A stretch of 64,000 bases of DNA from Adiantum capillus-veneris (GCA_014529385.2 CM043960.1:35389396-35453395); one strand, 5' to 3'. Shown: positions 45,385 to 58,465, counted from the first letter of the stretch. Numbers and translations are program-made. Notes: generated by a model from the sequence alone, not told the origin.

Positions 45385-46524
45385 GCATTGCTTTATGGAA
45401 CCAAGATATGGGGACCTTCACTGGATTACCATGGGAGGCAGGGTCACACAGACGGTTGGGGGAACATGGAGAAACCTCTCGTCTCTATGATCTCGCGACT
45501 CATTAGAGCCAAGGCATCAGTACCGCGAGCCATTATCCAAGCAGAGCTAGCGGCCCCCCCACTAGTGGTGGAGGCGCTCACCAAATCAGTCTCCTTCATA
45601 AGCCGCACATGGGAACTTCCTAGAAACAGATATGCTCGCATAGCACTTGAATCCTCTCGACAGTTATCCATACAAGGAGATACAACATGCTGGTATGGGG
45701 AGATGACATCATGGTTTCAGGCACATGGGTTCAGCATCGACAGGCTGCCACCATTCCATTACTCATTGGATGCACCATCTCTCACTCTTACACAGTCAGA
45801 GATCACCAAGCTCATCCGCCAAGACCTGACCCAGCTAGACACCAAGAGGACATGGATACAACCATCACAAGAATTGGGCACGAAGATGGCTTTCTACAGA
45901 GACCACCTTCTCCAGCTTACGGAAGATGGTTTTGTGACGAGACCCAAATACATGGATTCCCACTTGTCTCATGGGATACGATGTGCTATTGTCCAGTTGC
46001 GCACATCCTCTCACCAGTTGCGGATTGAAACTGGCAGATACAGTGGAGTACCAGCAGAAGACAGGACATGCCCCTTGTGTAACATGGAACCTAAGACAGA
46101 GCTACACTATACATGCCGCTGCCCCATCTACTACGAGATACGAGGCCGATTCCACTGCCTGTTTAGAGAGGGTTTTGGACCACTCTCTAGAGTCATGGGA
46201 TACGAAGATCAGAGATGTCTGGGTTTGTTCTTGCTCGAGCTACACAAACACAGAGATATCCTTATGAATGGAGAGGCTAGCGAGTCTCAGAGACAAATCA
46301 CAGACTTTTTCAGAGTAGACACGGGACAGCCGCCGCGAGAGCCACTCCCACAGCAGAGCTCCCCCTCGTCTCACACCAGAGGCACACTGATTGACCGAGC
46401 GGTTGAATTGGGGAAATCCAGGCGCCCGCGCGACTGCAAAGAACTACGCAGCATTGACGGAGGCTACGACAGAAAATTCGGAGCACGCTGGCCCGGCATG
46501 CACGACGCCCGGTCAGACTACTAA
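45385..46524 (+). pseudogene. LINE post-RT C-terminal region with CCHC finger
   Basis: Begins ALLYGTKIWGPSLDYHG right after a TGA, the segment that follows RT in plant LINEs. It includes RLIRAKASVPRAIIQAEL, a helical region and RTCPLCNMEPKTELHYTC with further Cys, a C-C-H-C finger near the C-terminus. 378 codons open, surprisingly intact. Ends TACTAA at 46,524. Confidence 0.82.
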
Positions 46525-46806
46525 CCATGGAGGAAATTGATGAGATTCGCCAATGACCGATGATAGATCTCTTGTGATTCAGCTATCCCTATAAGCCGCC
46601 CATTTTTTTGCTTAGTTTTGTTGCTTGGCTCACATCGACCAGCTTAGGACCCCATAGTATATATCTCTGTTTTGTATTGTTGGTAGGTTATTAGGTTATT
46701 TTGTTACTCTGACTTTGTATCAGATCCACCACTTTGTAACTTTCGGGTCTCATAGGTCATTATGGCCTTTTGAAGACGTTAATATAACATTTTATTTCAT
46801 TTCTCT

Positions 46807-46811
<5 letters not shown>
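46525..46811 (+). other. LINE 3' UTR
   Basis: AT-rich, ends ACGTTAATATAACATTTTAT then TTTCATTTC and merges into (CT)n. Nearly repeated at 47,044-47,318. Confidence 0.8.

Positions 46812-46902
<91 letters not shown>
46812..46902. repeat. (CT)n microsatellite between LINE copies
   Basis: About 45 CT units linking the LINE tail to the truncated second copy. Confidence 0.97.
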
Positions 46903-46903
<1 letters not shown>

Positions 46904-47318
46904 GAGGCACACTGATTGACCGAGCGATTGAACTGGGGAAATCCAGGCGCCCACGACTGCGGAGGACTACACAACATCGACGGAGGCTACGTCAGAAGAT
47001 CTGGAGCACGCTGGCCAGGCATGCACAACGCCCGGTCAGACTACTAACCATGGAGGATATTGATGAGATTCGCCAACGACCGATGCTAGATCTCTTGTGA
47101 TTCAGCTATCCCAGCAAGCCGCCCATTTTTGCCCATCTTTGCTTAGTTCACATCGACGAATCTAGGATCCCATAGTATATATCTTTGTTTTGTACTATTG
47201 TTATTTTGTTACTTTGACTTTGTATCAGATCCACCACCTTGTAACTTTCTGGTCTCATAGGTCACTATGGCCTTTTGAAGACGTTAATATAACATTTCAT
47301 TTCATTTCTCTCTCTCGT
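46903..47318 (+). mobile_element. 5'-truncated second LINE copy
   Basis: Matches 46,378-46,811 closely (AGAGGCACACTGATTGACCG...), with a few substitutions and small indels. It ends in a short CT tail at about 47,318. Confidence 0.92.
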
Positions 47319-48189
47319 TTTGAGTGACAAATGTTGAGTTCGATTGGTCGGATAGATCTCTAATATCCCTGGGGTTTTGTTGTACAATATTGAACCATAC
47401 AGTGGGACTAGAGACCATTCAACATGTAAATAACCAATCATTATGTATACATTAGATAACAAGTAGATAAAGTTAAGACTACAAATGACATTTAAACTTG
47501 ATACAAACATATAGTGTATTACATGTTATTATCGAAGAATCATATGCAAGGGTCATCTATCACTAATAAAAATAACCGAACAGTGGATGATCGTTTGTTA
47601 TTGCAACAATTGTCATTGTAATCCCAAAAGAGAATCTCTTACATGTCACCATCCAAGAAACACAAGCCCGTTAGAACTGGCATTACTTGGGAAGACAGGT
47701 GTCAATGACTCCCTCCCCTTGTTATCGGTGTCAAAAATTACAACAAAAACTAAAACATAACATAGATCAAATTTTATGTTTAGAGAATGAGCCATTTATT
47801 TACGATAATGTTTACATCATTTAATTCCAAAAAAAATTGGACAGCATCTCCTTTGTAAATTGGATCAATTCTCAAAAGTCCGGTCTAATGCCATCTCATC
47901 CAAGACCCCCACTTGAGGATTAAGGCTCTTTTAACAATCTTTGGACAAATTTCAAAGTAAATTACAAACATTTGTTTTAAAATATGCATTTATCCACCAA
48001 GAAAGGATAGCATCCAGAAGACACTTTACAATTGTGAATTCACCACTATATACTTACCTTCATCACAAGTGAGTTCCTGCTTATAAAGATAGAAGTTTAA
48101 GAACTTTGTGTCTAGGATCACGTTCAAGTAAAGTTATTGTTGTTGGACTTCCGATCAATAATTATGGTAACAATTAAAATTAAATTAAA

Positions 48190-48680
48190 TTTGTGAAGCT
48201 TGAGTCCCATATATATCATTATTAAAGCCCCAAAACACTAAAGTTTTATCTACAAGATACCACCAAATCTCAGTTTGAGACTACATCCAGCAAAAGTGTA
48301 CAATTTAATAGTTAAAAACACTGAAGAATCATCTCAAAAGTATGAGACATACTTTAGGCATATATCGCATGGTTAGTATGTTACGACATTTATCTACTAT
48401 GTTATGGCTATGCATACGGTCTTGGTAGCCTTGAATACAAGATAAAATAGTGCCCAACTAAAAAAGCTGGGTATGGTAGTATTAGTGAAGCATTTAAACC
48501 AACACATTTGTGAAAGGCTTGAGCCCCGTATATAGCATTATTATAGCCCCAAAACTCAAGAAATTATATCCAAGAAATACAACCAATTCTCATTTTGAAA
48601 GGGATGATACTAAAGCCAGTTAAAGGTACAATTTAAAGTAAAAAAAACATTGAAGAATCAGCTCAATTATGTGTGTAGCG
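48190..48680. repeat. Diverged direct repeat, ~317-bp offset
   Basis: TTGTGAAGCTTGAGTCCCAT at about 48,190 recurs as TTGTGAAAGGCTTGAGCCCC at about 48,509. Both are followed by ATCATT/AGCATTATTA.AGCCCCAAAAC and TGAAGAATCA.CTCAA blocks. Confidence 0.7.
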
Positions 48681-49916
48681 ACAAATAAGCTATGGATTAA
48701 ACCATGACCATAGTACTTCGAGAATTGATATCCCATTAATATGCAACTAGTATGTATATCTGTATCCCATCAATATGCAAAAGTCAAACGTATATTATGG
48801 ATGCTATGGAATCAACCCCAATTTCCTAGCTTCAAGAACCTGATTTTGGTCGACAAAAGACATTCAAGTAATCTTGTATGCCTATCCTCCACTAAGAGGT
48901 AATGTCAAAGAAGATGATGTATGTTCAACAGGAAAACCAATAGAATTTCAATCCTGATTCAATGCATTCTCATCTAAAAAGCCAATACCCAATCCAAAAA
49001 ATTTTCCAGAAGACATATCATATGTAAGGCCATTTATATTTATATGTAGCTATGATTGAGATACCCAAAAGATAGTACCATATGTAGATGTAAAAAGATT
49101 TCCTTGAAGCATTCAAAACGATGAATTGAAATGGCATACAAACCCCTTTTCAAAGTAATTGAAATCAATTTCCAAAAGTATAGCTATATCACAAAGGAGG
49201 TCTATAGATCAGCCATAGCATGCAATTTACTCTTAGCATGTATGTGTCCCACTTTCTAAATTCCAAGCATCTATATTTATAATCAAGCAGGATTTGCAAA
49301 AATAGTTAGTTTGTTGCCTATCAGAGACAACCACCACAATTGTGCCTCATTTGCACAATTACCATTCTGACTCTATAATTAGTTCATAATATCCAATTGT
49401 GTCTTAGCATTATCAGTAGGGTTCAACTACCCATATTATTCAAGGCCAGAACTCATCAAATTGTCCTATGTAAACATGACTATATATAGATCCAAATGAT
49501 CAGTTAAAAAACCAGTTTTCAGCAAACACATCACCAATGTCCAATACCCATTATAAATTACAGTTATAATAGCCATGATATCCAATCATAAACACAGTTT
49601 TAAAATCTCAAAATTAACCAAGCTTTTATTGAGCAGGTGCAACGGCACCTACCTGTATCGTTGTTGCCGATAGAACAGTCGATTGGATAGTAAGTGAAGT
49701 GCTATATGGCCACCGATTGCAGCTTCATGTATGATTTGTATCCTCATGAGCGGTCCAAGGAACCACTGTTAGCTTTTAAGTGTCTATGAGCACGAATGCA
49801 GGTATGGGTACGCCAAAGAGAGTAAGACCAAGAATGCATATGTCAGGCATGCCTAGCATGAGGCTTGTATTCTAAGCTAGATTCAGAATCTGTGTGTGTT
49901 TCAATGATACGGTCTA

Positions 49917-49956
<40 letters not shown>

Positions 49957-51541
49957 AATTTAAAATCCCATCATTCAGAATCATATACTAAGAGACTTAA
50001 TTACTGTTTGAAAAACATAATGTGTACATAACAAAAAATGGAGACTTTCTTATACATAAACAATTCATTACAAAATACTTTGATACATGACAAAGTAGGA
50101 GTTTTAGCCGGAACTCCTATCAAATGAGAGCGGGGATCTTTACATGCCAACCAACCGCCATTACAATTAATTAGAATTAATTCGTACTAAATGGGTAATA
50201 GGTATTGAAGCAAACCCAACTGCTTGTTATCACTGTCACATCCCAAACCCCAACCATACTCCTAAATATATAATATGTTTTCTTTAGCTCGTGTACGTAA
50301 GTAGGGTCTATTACGGTTTTTGAAAATTTTAATGGGTTTACATGGTTTGGAGATAGGGTCCCTAATTGCTATTGGTTTGGTTTTCTTTTACCTATGTGCA
50401 GCTATGAGTTTCATGTAACCCTATTTATTAGCGAATATGGTTAAATTTCCTATGTAAGAGTCCTATCTCTTGACTCACTTTATGAGTATATCAATATATC
50501 TTTGTATGAGTCCAAAAAATGTTACATTCTATGGTATATACACCTAATTTTCTCCTAGAGAATAAACCAAAACTATGTTTACTTATGATATTTCTCTTTT
50601 TGAGAGATATGTTTCTTAAATTGTAAAACTTTTGGCATCATTTTGTTTGTAACATCAATCTTTTTTCAAAAAAAACCAGAAGTAAACACTGACTTTCTTC
50701 CTCAGAGGAGGTTCTCATAACCAATGATCCATATTTTTACCAACATCTACATACATGCTTACTAATAAGCCCTTAATACAAAACAAAACCCTTATTTAAG
50801 TACTTGATCCCAAAATAAAGGAAACTTATGTAAGTAAAACACATGTACCGCAATACCTGGTTAGTACTCGCCGTCGTCATCTGTGTACGTGTTATCTCTC
50901 TTGTATACACTTATTGTCCAAGATTTTGCAATTTTGTCAATGCACAATCCTTCGAATGATATTTTGATGATAGGTATTAACTTTAGGATGCTGATTAATA
51001 CTATGTTTTATCACTATTATCATCTATGTTTTATGTTATGGCTACCCTATGAGTATGATTGTATACTTACTTTTGTATGTGCATATGTGCTACGGTGTTC
51101 GTCTTTTGTGAAAACCTTCCCTATGTGTCGTGTGGATTTGTTGTATATGCCTGTGTGTATGTGCATGCGTGTGTGTGCAAAATCAAAAACATTCAAAGCC
51201 TTTATAAGTATGCATGTGCATGTGTTTACCTGAGTAAGTTTATGTTATATAACTATGAAAAATCAGCACTACATATGTTACAATCTTTCTCTGATGTGAG
51301 AGTGCAACCTCAATGCCATATTTGTAATGATGGCTATATACATAGCTCTTTAAACACTTTATGTGTGTGTAAATGGGTGTGAAAATGCCACCCCGCATGC
51401 TTCTAACAGTGTGTGTGCAATTCTGAGAAAAGAACTCATCATTTACCTTATGTATTATGCCGAGGAGTGAACACTCAATCCGTTCGGTGCTTGTTTGTTT
51501 GCAACAGGCTCACAGAGCAGAGATTGTCACCCTTGCATTCG

Positions 51542-51641
51542 TTGGTTGAGAAGAAAGGTGCGTGCGCATGTTGTAGCCCAAGGGGCAATCATTGGTTGAG
51601 AAGGAGGGTACATGCGCTTATCGTAGCCCAAGGGGTAGCGT
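51542..51641. repeat. Two-copy 50-bp tandem repeat
   Basis: TTGGTTGAGAAG..GG.TGC.TGCGC...GTAGCCCAAGGGG occurs at 51,542 and 51,592. Confidence 0.8.
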
Positions 51642-52238
51642 TATGTAGAGTACAGATGAGCGCTATTGCTAGCAGGTAATAATACATTGTGTGTGTGTGC
51701 TCTATAAAGAAAAGCGGCATCGTGTGCCTTCCAAACTCATGCACAATGCTTTATTTATACGCAAATGGTGCATTAACTTAGCCATGCGTGAGTAGTATTT
51801 TTGGGAATGTATAGCCACCCACCGGATGTTGCTAAAAATAATCGTTAGCCATTTAGAATTATCCCTTACCACCAATATGCAAAATACCAAAAGATAATAA
51901 GCAAGCAAAGAAGTTCAAAAGACGCATAAACGCAAGAATGAAGGTTTTCTACAACGCCAATGTATTACGGCTTTGGAGAAATCCGGTGGGTCACGCTTCA
52001 ATACATTACACCACCCATATTGCCCCCAACTATAAAACCATGTTCTTCGCTGAAAGAGGAAATGGTACTCACACTTACATGATTGAGCCTATCCCCTTGT
52101 CGGTGATACACACTATTGCAGCCATTTGGCTTAGCTCCCATTTCCTTTGATACAAAACAAGGCGTTGGCGCAATGGAAAAGAGTCAAATCGATTGTGCAC
52201 ATTATGCTCATTTCAAGTTCGAGAGTCTGAGTACTACA

Positions 52239-52450
52239 CACTACTAGAAATCTCAGCTTTTGGTCACATCAAAACTTGCCTCTTTCACATTTTTAGCCAT
52301 GACTTAGACCTACACATTTTCCTCTCCTAGCCACAATGTGGGCTCTCCATTGCGACTCTCATCACCACAATTTTGGAGCATCGAGAGTCATCAACCATAC
52401 ACATACTACATCACATGTAACTTTGGTCCCATAGGTCATATTTGACCCCC
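52239..52450 (+). mobile_element. Possible orphan CACTA end
   Basis: CACTACTAGAAATCTCAGC at 52,239 is a typical plant CACTA terminus, unlike the CACTACAAGAGG family of the complete element. I find no partner end in the window, so this is an isolated terminus or chance. Confidence 0.35.
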
Positions 52451-52462
52451 GAGGATGATAAT

Positions 52463-52466
<4 letters not shown>

Positions 52467-52504
<38 letters not shown>
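52467..52504. repeat. (CT)n microsatellite
   Basis: About 18 CT units. Confidence 0.95.
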
Positions 52505-52505
<1 letters not shown>

Positions 52506-52681
52506 TCACATAATGAGCTACCACTAGAGCTAGCCCATGGATGGCCCACCTTCGCCATAAGTAGGCAAACCCCGTTCTCTTCATAAAAACATACTCAATG
52601 TTTGAGTTTTCACTAGTGTCTATGCGTGTGTGCGCGTACATGCACACACTCAATGAAGTAATCGGTGAATTTGGGGGTTTT

Positions 52682-52683
<2 letters not shown>

Positions 52684-52717
<34 letters not shown>
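52684..52717. repeat. Poly-G run of about 34 bases
   Basis: Uninterrupted G after a T-rich stretch. Exact length is unreliable in any assembly. Confidence 0.9.
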
Positions 52718-52719
<2 letters not shown>

Positions 52720-55659
52720 ACAACATAGGTGCTTAATGTTCAACAATATTTTAAGCACTGTAAGAAAGGGTAGAGCAGCGTCTTTTTATAGTTATTTTAA
52801 AAAAATTAAAAATATAAAATTGCACAAAGTTTTTAAAAGTATGATTATTGGTCTCAAAAAAAGCTCCTTAAAAAAGACAAAGCCAAATATATCTTCAAAA
52901 ATTATATTTTCACTAAATGATAAAATCCCCACCAAAATTGCTCATTTTTTTGTTATGTGTACTTAAGCTGATACATTTTCTTTATGTAAAGTAGAAAGTC
53001 TTTTGACTTTTCACTGCCAAGTCTTTTCATTTTTTGCCATGTTACTATTCACTTTTGCATTTCAGATCTTCTTAGCCTTCATATTTGCATTTTAGATCTT
53101 CTGTTTTGCATTTTAGATTAAAGGTTTTGTAAGGTTTTCTTTTAAATCAACCAATACATAACACGTGGATGCCCTCTCCTTCCTTGAAAATTTTAAGCTC
53201 CATCATATATAGTATAGATGTAATCATACTTTGTCAATTTTGGTAGAGCTGGAAAATCCCCTCTTCTACCGTCGCATCCACAAAAGCCTCAATGTTCACA
53301 TAGAAATCGATTTCAATAGGAAAAGGAAACTTTAATAATGATTAGTGGGGTTAACCCAAGCCTTTGCAAAACCGCCCTCAATTCTTTTGCCTTTGTACAA
53401 CAAACCCTTAGTGACAAAGGGAGTTTAATTTTGCATGTAAATTATTATTTTATTTTATTTTGGCAATACTCACAATTGTGAGTGAATGTGTTGTATTAAC
53501 CCAAAAAGGAATGTACAATTATCATAAAGTACGCTAGGTGCCTTGAGGAGTCAATAACAGATTCAGAGCTACAGAATTCTTGACAAACGAAAGCTACTAA
53601 GATAGTTATATTTTGTGGACAAGTTCATACCAGAGTTGTAATGGCATTGATTGCTTGATTTCACTCCTCATAGTTCTTTTTTTTTCCAATACATATGATC
53701 ACTTCTCTACTAACCTGAATAATCTCTTTGAAGGTGGCCATCGAGCGGTCATTTTCAAAGAAACGCAGGTTCCTAGACTTCTAGACTTGTCTAAAATAAC
53801 GGAAGCACACAATTGTGTGCAGATTAGGATGGCTTGGTTCATCAAATATTTACCCCCAAGAGTAGATCGTTCTTGAAGAATAGGATCTTCCAAGTTTTCT
53901 GTGTCCATTTACATATTTTACTTGGAAGATCCTATTCTCGAAGAATAGGATCTTCCAAGTTTTCTGTGTCCATTTACATATTTTGTCATCGGCAAGGCCT
54001 CTCGTAGCTTGACAGTTTTGGAACAAGTGAAAGGGATCCTCACTTGCCGCTTTTCACCCTGAGCGTCATCTATCTAAGCCTATCCATCTGGTTAATGTCT
54101 TAACCCCATTAGGAATAGCCCCCATAGCACCTTCCATAGGATGATCTTCATAGCTTGGGGCCACTGCAGGTCTTATATGTTGCTTGTTTGCATGTAAAAT
54201 TGTCTTTGAGGTTCAATTTTTAAATGTATCGCTTCGTTTAAGAGCCTCTTATTCCTTCCTTTTCATTTCTTTGTCTTACGATGCCAACAAGACCTTGCTA
54301 AGAGTAGTTATTGTATCAATTGTAGGCAATGGGCATCATTATTTTTTATTGCAAGACCCACCAATAGGTGAGTTGAAATTATAATCCAAAAAATTTACAA
54401 TATAGCCTCATGCACAGCATGTGCCCTAAAGCCCAGCAAAATCAGATAAAGAGTCACCACAATATCACAGTACAAGTCTGTCCAAATAAGGGAGGCAAGC
54501 CTTGATGAACAAAAAAGCTCAGAGAAACATAAAGATCCAAGTACAACCCCATTGGCGTGCCACCAAAGACATGAAGACTGCCACCCACCATGCCCTTGCC
54601 CCACGGGGACCCCAATCATCCAAACAAACTATACCAACAGCAAGAACTAAAGCAAAAACCATCAAGCAAAGTCGATCTCGAAATACATATTGTAGAAGGG
54701 GGGAGCATGTCAGCCCCATTTCCTCGAAGAAGAGTGCAACCCTCTAGAGAACCTACATGAGGAGAAGTGACGATCACCCACAAATAACATCCAATCTGCA
54801 ATACCATCTGACAATATTTTTTGGGTAAAGTGGAATACAGGGCTTAAAAACTCCTATGGACACATATATGTACCTCAATTTTTCATTTGGTGACTAGCTA
54901 TCCCAAACTAATATGGGTGATAGCAACAAAATTTTAACATCATCAAGAGACGTAGAATGGGGGGGTTTACCCTAGGGACATGTCAAACTTCACTTTTGGA
55001 ACAATATTCTCCATAATGATCTTAGTCATTAGAGGGTGATAAGAGTAGAACTTGGCAAATTTGACATTGCCAGTGGACTTAGAAGGGTGGATTTACTCTA
55101 AGAGTGATGCCAAAGTGAAAACATCCACAAATAATTTAAGGCCAAAAATGATCTAAGCGGTTGTACCAAAATGATATGAGAGACAACAAAAACATCTACA
55201 CAAGAGACATCAAAACAATATTTAGAAGTTGAAAAGATCAAAGTAGTGCTCCAAATTTAGGATGTCAAAGACTAGGTTTTGGGCAATTCCAAGAGTATAC
55301 AATCACTATTTTGGCCATAGTATTGACTTTTGACTACCTAAACCCCTTAGACGTAATTGGTGAGCTACAAGAGCTTTTCCATCAATCCTTTGATTCAAGG
55401 ATTTTGATAAATTTTAAGTGGTACACTCTTGTGGCTAAAAGTAAAGACTAAGACCAAATCAGGTGCATTGGGGCTAGTTTAGGGATATAGAACACCTAGA
55501 CAAATCACATGGACACAATGTAAGGATTTTTGCAACTTCAAGAAACAAGAGCATCATGCCATGGGTGTTCCTAAAATGGGAAATTCTCTCTTGTTTTTTC
55601 ACAGATCCATTGGAGTACTCAACATAGAAGCAAGATCAAGGACAAGCTTCTATGTAGCA
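52718..55659. other. Non-coding region with minor repeats
   Basis: AT-rich. It includes three loose copies of TTGCATTTCAGATCTTCT at 53,053-53,125 and the hairpin/direct repeat at 53,875-53,985. The stretch 54,380-54,800 has an unrecognised antisense frame. No convincing gene. Confidence 0.5.
53875..53985. repeat. 65-bp period direct repeat with 18-bp-arm hairpin
   Basis: GAAGAATAGGATCTTCCAAG...ACATATTTT occurs at 53,875 and 53,940. The segment between, CTTGGAAGATCCTATTCT (53,921-53,938), is the perfect complement of 53,942-53,959. Confidence 0.9.
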
Positions 55660-56765
55660 TGGTATGCCCAACAAGTTTTGATAGAATCATACAACCAAGG
55701 GCCAACATGATAATGAGGTACACACATATCTCTAAAACGCTAGTAGCTCTTTTTCATATATGCCTAGATTATTTTCTTGTTCATTCAATATTCTACTTTC
55801 ATATGTTATGGCATGCCCTTCTTGAACTAACATAGCTCCAAGGCAATATCCACAAGCATCACATTAGAATTCAAAAGGTTTTGAGAGGTCCAATAATATT
55901 AATACAGGTTGAAAGATAACCTTTGCTTTAAGATTTTCTAAAGATTCATTCTCTTTTGCAGTCCGTACATATTTAATGTTCTTTTTTGTTGAATCATACA
56001 ATGGTTCTGGTATGAATGAGAATTCTCCCATGAAGCATCTATAGTATGCACACATTCTTATAACGCTTCTTACTTTGTATTACCTCCAAATTCGTAGGGT
56101 CCATTTGGATCCCTTCTTAAGAGATAATATGACCTAGATATTGAATCTCTTTTGAGAAAAAATCAATTTTCTTTTGATAAATATAAAGCTTATTATTTCT
56201 CAAAACTCGAAATATTATTTGAAGATGCTACTCATGTTTTTCAATAGACTTGGAGTAGATGATAATGTCATTGAAGAAAACTCAATGAGGTCTAAAGATC
56301 TTCTCCATCATTATATTAAAGGAGACTGGTGCATTAGTAAGCCCAAAAGAGATTACTAGGTGTTCATATAGGCCAAATGTTGTACAAAAGGCCGTCTTAT
56401 GAATATCTTCAGGCACAATCCTTATCTGATGATAACCACTTTTGAGATCTATTCTATTAAAGCAAGTAGACCCTTGTATCTTATCAAATAGATCCTCTAT
56501 CCAACAAATAAGAAATCTAGTATTTATGGGTATCCTATTAAGTACAGGATAGTCCACACACATTATATAAGTACCATCTTTCTTTTGTAGTACTAGAACT
56601 TGTGAACAAATTGGAGGTGAGTTAGGTTGTACCATCCCCTTTTCCACAAGCTTGTTCACTTGCTTCATAATCTCCTCTTGTTGAGCTAGTCATACTTGAT
56701 AAGGAGGCTTAGTAGGAGGTGAACTCCTAGGTAGAAGTTCTTTATGTGGCACCTCAAGATTTGAC
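55660..56765 (-). pseudogene. Gypsy RT-RNase H fragment
   Basis: Minus strand: pre-RT LLPRSSPPTKPPYQ then LAQQEEIMKQVNKLVEKGM, VLVLQKKDGTYIMCVDY, FNRIDLKSGYHQIRI, SFGLTNAPVSFN, and FFNDIIIYSKS in place of F.DDI, the first catalytic Asp being Asn (codon 56,270-56,272). Then YYRCFMGEFSFIPEPLYDST, and the RNase H start DACGYCLGAMLVQEGHA at about 55,865-55,815. Stops and shifts throughout. No gag or integrase remains beside it. Different in sequence from elements 1 and 2. Confidence 0.88.
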
Positions 56766-58319
56766 TATAGTTATTGTTGTGCCTCAGGTTTAGTGATGCA
56801 CATGTACAAGATAGTCACTCATGTGCACTTTCTCTATTGTGATTGGTGGGCTATTGAGTACAACACATTGATATTTACATGCTTAAAAATTACACATGGC
56901 TAGGGAAACCACTTTTCAAGCCTAACCACCTAAGGCAAGAAAACATGCAAGGGGAACTAGAAAATGGCCAGAACATAACACGTAAGGGATTTTCTCCTTA
57001 CACAATGAAGAAATATTGGTTACAACCACAACACCACCATGGATACAATGCCTCCGTTTTGCTACCATAAGAGCTATGAAACAGAATGGATCAATGGGTA
57101 CCACAACCTTGGGGTACCACTTAAGTTTCAAAGACAAATGCATTCTTACAAAAGAGACGGAGTGGATAAAATTCCTCCCTAATCTCTATTGGATCATATC
57201 TTGAAGGTAACATTGGCCATTTAGCCAATCAAGGGCTACTACAGCCATGCCTACATAGAGTGACACTTGAAGAAATTGCAAGAACATGCAATAGGCTCAC
57301 TAATACTAGGCAATAACAAATTAGGCCATCCAAATTGGCAAGATTGTGCAACAATTTTGATGGCACAAGTGATCCTTGTGATCATGTGGCCTATTTCCAA
57401 CAAGTATCTTATGCTAAAGAGTGAGCAATACATACATGATGGTGCACGGTTTTGGTATTACTTTAGATAAATAAACATTCGTTCAAAATGCTTCACGGAC
57501 TGTGCTACATGACTTTGTGACCCTAATCAAAAGTTTCATAGAAGCACATACCAAGATGGATTCTAGGCATAAAACCCTCACACAAAGTTTAAAAATTGAA
57601 GCAAAAAAAGAATGAGTTCATGTGGGACACTACTACACTCTTGAACCAATACAATCCAATGAAATTCCAAGCCAAGAGAGGCTAGAGTCATGCTTCTTTG
57701 AGGGATTTAAAATTAAAGAGCCTTATGCATATTTACTCAGCAAGAGGTATGGAAATCTAGATGATTATTATCAAGAAACCATTCTCCTTGGTGATAATTG
57801 ACCGAAGGACACTGATGCCCCTCTAGACAAAACATCAAGGGTAGCCACTGAGCTTGAGAAGGAAGTGCATGCTGAGAAAATAATGACTCTTGTCATATCT
57901 AAGCTAGGAATAGACAATAGAAACTTGCCCCCGTGCCATGGCCAAGGACCAAAGAGCTACATCAAGAAAAGTGTGTGTTTTGTATTGAACACTATGCAAC
58001 CTAAGGAGACTTCAACCCAGGCAACCTAAGGAGAGTTCAAAATTTATTGAACATTGTGCATCCTAAGGAGACTTCAACCCAGGAAAGAAAACACAAGGAG
58101 TTGTCTTCCTCTCAAACTACTTCCTGGATTCTTTATTTCTTTGAAACTATGGTGACTTCATCAATGTAAAGAAAACTAGCCCTTTGGTCTTTAGAGGATC
58201 ATATGATTGACCTTATTCCTTATACCCTGCTTATGACGCACCTAATATGAAGACTCCAATTTAACCCAAAAAAAAATCTAGAGACAAGTCAGTAACAAAG
58301 CTCTGATACAAGAAAGCAT
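56766..58319. other. Unassigned, possibly further gypsy-derived
   Basis: Only short frames. The stretch 57,620-57,900 reads as a charged protein on the plus strand through stops (LESCFFEGFKIKEPYAYLLS), unrecognised. A local duplication of CCTAAGGAGACTTCAACCCAGG lies at about 58,000-58,083. Confidence 0.35.
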
Positions 58320-58465
58320 GCATATGATATTTGTGAGATTCCATTTCGCACTCAAAGTGGTAACTATGAATTTCTTGTTATGCCTATCAGTCTCATAAAT
58401 GCACCAGCTACTTTTAGTTATATGATGACTACAATTTTTATTAGTCATCAAGCACTAAGAGCAGT
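58320..58465 (+). pseudogene. Short gypsy RT scrap
   Basis: [20 protein letters not shown] then [16 protein letters not shown], the RT segment between the YHQI and FLDD motifs. Plus strand, opposite to the RT at 56 kb. Nothing else of the element is recognisable. Confidence 0.75.

Larger units (their letters stand above)
43738..46811 (+). mobile_element. LINE-type non-LTR retrotransposon, RT core deleted
   Basis: Contains an ORF1-like C-terminal domain, an AP-type endonuclease, the post-RT C-terminal region and a 3' UTR. The RT catalytic domain is missing between about 45,350 and 45,390. Bounded by (CT)n on both sides. A second, 5'-truncated copy follows at 46,903. Confidence 0.88.
47319..52238. 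other. Non-coding, repeat-derived region
   Basis: About 4.9 kb AT-rich with no convincing ORF. It includes the diverged direct repeat 48,195/48,512, a (GT)n tract at 49,921-49,954, and at 50,237-50,560 an LTR-like stretch (TGTCACATCCCAAACCC..., later TATATCAATATATCTTTG) that could be a solo LTR. I see no host gene. Confidence 0.5.
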
